NCBI GenBank assembly: GCA_016198945.1
Contig: JACQHO010000211.1
Location: 1 to 7,737 of the forward strand
Direction: 5' to 3'
From: Nitrospirota bacterium
GTDB lineage: Bacteria; Nitrospirota; Nitrospiria; JACQBZ01
DNA length: 7,737 nt
The notes beneath the pieces are model-generated. The model did no database searches. It saw only the letters and a program-made list of their open reading frames with translations, and was not told the origin of the DNA. Both the position numbers and the translations under genes were made by a program. This document shows positions 6,381 through 7,737 of the stretch, piece after piece. The first letter of the stretch is position 1. Each line of letters begins with the position of its first letter.

Positions 6381-6985
6381 GCCTGTTTCGCGGCTTCAAT
6401 AAACCGCTTGATCTTTGAATGGTCTTTTTTCCCGATGCGCTCTTCCACGCCGCTGGAGACATCCACCCCATACGGCCGCACCCGGGCGATGGCCGGTCCG
6501 ACATTTTCGGGCGTCAGGCCTCCGGCCAGAATGATCTTCCCGAATTTCTTCGCATCAACCGCCAGGCTCCAGTCGAAGGTCTCTCCCGTGCCTCCGAGTT
6601 GCCCCTCCCGATAGGTATCCAGCACAAAAGCCCTGACCTTGTATGGGATCATCCGGTTGAGGCTGAATTTATCGCGAATCCGTATCGCCTTGATCACACG
6701 GACGCCCAGGCGACGGCAGAGATCGGCCGGTTCATCCCCCTGGAGCTGGATCAGATCCAGACCGCATTCCTCCACCGTCGAGAGCATCTCTTTTTCGTCC
6801 GCGTCGGCGAAGACTCCGACCGTCGTGACGAACGGGGGAAGCTGGGCGATGATGTTCCGGACCGCCCGGGCATCAATATAGCGGGGGCTGCTCTTATACA
6901 GTACGAAACCGACCGCATCGGCGCCGTAATCGGCCGCCGCGAGAGCGTCGTGAACGTTCATGATGCCGCAGATTTTTACGCGCAT
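6377..6985 (-). CDS. trpF: Phosphoribosylanthranilate isomerase
   Basis: The product is 202 aa, the normal size for a monofunctional TrpF. It performs the Amadori rearrangement of phosphoribosylanthranilate to CdRP, the step between TrpD and TrpC. The catalytic pair is visible: C6 in VKICGI (general base) and D123 in VLDTYREGQLGGTG (general acid). The barrel-end phosphate-binding segments LAGGLTPENV (153-162) and GVDVSSGVE (173-181) are intact. The start overlaps the 3' end of trpC by 10 nt (6976-6985) and the stop overlaps trpB by 4 nt. TrpF is a separate gene here, not fused to TrpC as in E. coli. Confidence 0.97.
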   Translation of the reverse strand: MRVKICGIMNVHDALAAADYGADAVGFVLYKSSPRYIDARAVRNIIAQLPPFVTTVGVFADADEKEMLSTVEECGLDLIQLQGDEPADLCRRLGVRVIKAIRIRDKFSLNRMIPYKVRAFVLDTYREGQLGGTGETFDWSLAVDAKKFGKIILAGGLTPENVGPAIARVRPYGVDVSSGVEERIGKKDHSKIKRFIEAAKQA

Positions 6986-7737
6986 CTTTTCCCAAACAAC
7001 TCTCTTATCTTCCCTCGTATATCGGGGCTCTTCATAAACGTCTCCCCGATCAGCACGGCATCCGCTTCCGCCTCAATCAGCCGCTCGACATCCTTCGATC
7101 GGGCGATCCCGCTTTCGCTCACCACAATCCGGTCGTCCGGAATCCCGCGGATCAGGCGAAATGTCGTTTTAAGATCGGTTTTAAATGTCGTCAGATCGCG
7201 ATTGTTGATGCCGATCAGCCCGGCGCCGGCCCGCAGAGCGCGGTCCACCTCCTCCTCGGTATGAACTTCGACAAGGGCATTCATGCCGAGGTCCCCGGCA
7301 AGCGCCTGGAAATCGCTCAGACGGTTGTCATCCAGAATCGCGGCGATCAGCAACACCGCATCGGCATCAAACGCCCGCGCTTCGTAGACCTGATATTCAT
7401 CCAGCACAAAATCCTTCCGCAGCAACGGGCGGCTGACCGCCTTTCGAACGATGGATAGATATTCCAGCGAGCCTCGGAAAAACCGCTCTTCCGTCAAGAC
7501 CGAGACGGCCGTCGCGCCTTCCTCTTCATAGATCCGGGCGATCCCGGCCGGATCAAATCGGTCCCGGAGCAGCCCCTGTGACGGAGAGGCCTGCTTCAGC
7601 TCGGCGATCAGTTTCAGCCCGGCGTTCGATGAAAGCGATCCGGCAAAATCCCTCGGGGCCTCCCGGTCCTTGATCCGGCGCTTCAAATCGGCCGACGGCC
7701 GGCGGAGTTTTGAGGACCGAACCGCCTCGCGCGTCGA
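6976..7737 (-). CDS. trpC: Indole-3-glycerol-phosphate synthase, 5' end outside window
   Basis: The frame is open to the right edge: 253 codons plus the stop are visible, against about 260-270 for the family, so perhaps 8-10 residues and the start codon are missing. A TTG at 7686 is internal and not the start, because the 17 residues before it (ending LRRPSAD) continue the usual N-terminal helix before PRDF. The enzyme decarboxylates and closes CdRP to indole-3-glycerol phosphate, the TrpA substrate. Known catalytic positions are present in order: E and K in IAELKQASPS, K in LLRKDFV, E in LVEVH, N in INNRDL, and E-S in VVSESGI. Its last 10 nt overlap the start of trpF. The rest of the operon (trpD, trpE, trpG) would be expected to the right but is not visible. 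Confidence 0.97.
   Translation of the reverse strand, partial: STREAVRSSKLRRPSADLKRRIKDREAPRDFAGSLSSNAGLKLIAELKQASPSQGLLRDRFDPAGIARIYEEEGATAVSVLTEERFFRGSLEYLSIVRKAVSRPLLRKDFVLDEYQVYEARAFDADAVLLIAAILDDNRLSDFQALAGDLGMNALVEVHTEEEVDRALRAGAGLIGINNRDLTTFKTDLKTTFRLIRGIPDDRIVVSESGIARSKDVERLIEAEADAVLIGETFMKSPDIRGKIRELFGKRCA

Noticed and set aside
6419..7264. Plus-strand open frame of 281 codons opposite trpF and trpC
   Set aside because: It spans the junction of two certain minus-strand genes, lacks a convincing ribosome site and shows no family motif.
7684..7686. TTG at 7686 as the start of trpC
   Set aside because: The 17 upstream in-frame codons to the window edge read as the normal N-terminal region of the family, so the true start is outside the window.
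1..7737. CRISPR array, tRNA, insertion sequence or phage gene
   Set aside because: No regularly spaced direct repeats, no cloverleaf-like conserved arms, and no transposase or integrase motif were seen on either strand.

Overview
The window is a bacterial chromosomal segment of roughly 55-60% G+C (estimated by eye). Every gene I can support lies on the minus strand, so the transcriptional order runs from the right end to the left end. Two lipoboxes and a signal-peptide beta-barrel protein ending in phenylalanine indicate a diderm (Gram-negative-type) bacterium. The gene style (trpC-F-B-A with overlapping stops and starts, a UPF0164/FadL-like barrel, GAF-GAF-HD-GYP, GTAGGGGC palindromes) would fit Nitrospirota or a similar environmental lineage. 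That placement is a guess from general resemblance, not a demonstrated assignment.

Right half (7737 to 4345): the distal end of a tryptophan operon, trpC (5' end outside the window), trpF, trpB and trpA. These enzymes take CdRP precursors through to tryptophan: PRA isomerase (TrpF), indole-glycerol-phosphate synthase (TrpC), then the TrpA/TrpB tryptophan synthase complex. All catalytic residues I looked for are present. Each junction overlaps: 10 nt between trpC and trpF, and ATGA 4-nt overlaps at trpF/trpB and trpB/trpA.

Middle (4348 to 2645): the same ATGA overlap joins trpA to a cytosolic GAF-GAF-HD-GYP protein, predicted to be a c-di-GMP phosphodiesterase. A second-messenger enzyme is therefore translationally coupled to the end of the trp operon.

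Left half (2618 to 196): three cell-envelope genes follow at short spacing: a TPR-containing lipoprotein with a C-terminal EF-hand-like loop, an outer-membrane beta-barrel protein of the UPF0164/PorV/FadL-like type, and a small lipoprotein of unknown function. Two related palindromes with the arm GTAGGGGCGTAC flank the small lipoprotein gene. The left one separates it from a recognisable promoter (TTGACA, 18 bp, TATCCT) that drives a gene running off the left edge. That last gene is probably 5-formyltetrahydrofolate cyclo-ligase.

The simplest reading is one long transcript from trp through the HD-GYP gene and probably into the envelope genes, ending near the left palindrome, with a new transcription unit starting at about position 110. 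No tRNA, rRNA, CRISPR array, insertion sequence or plus-strand gene was seen, and no gene-free stretch exceeds about 110 bases.
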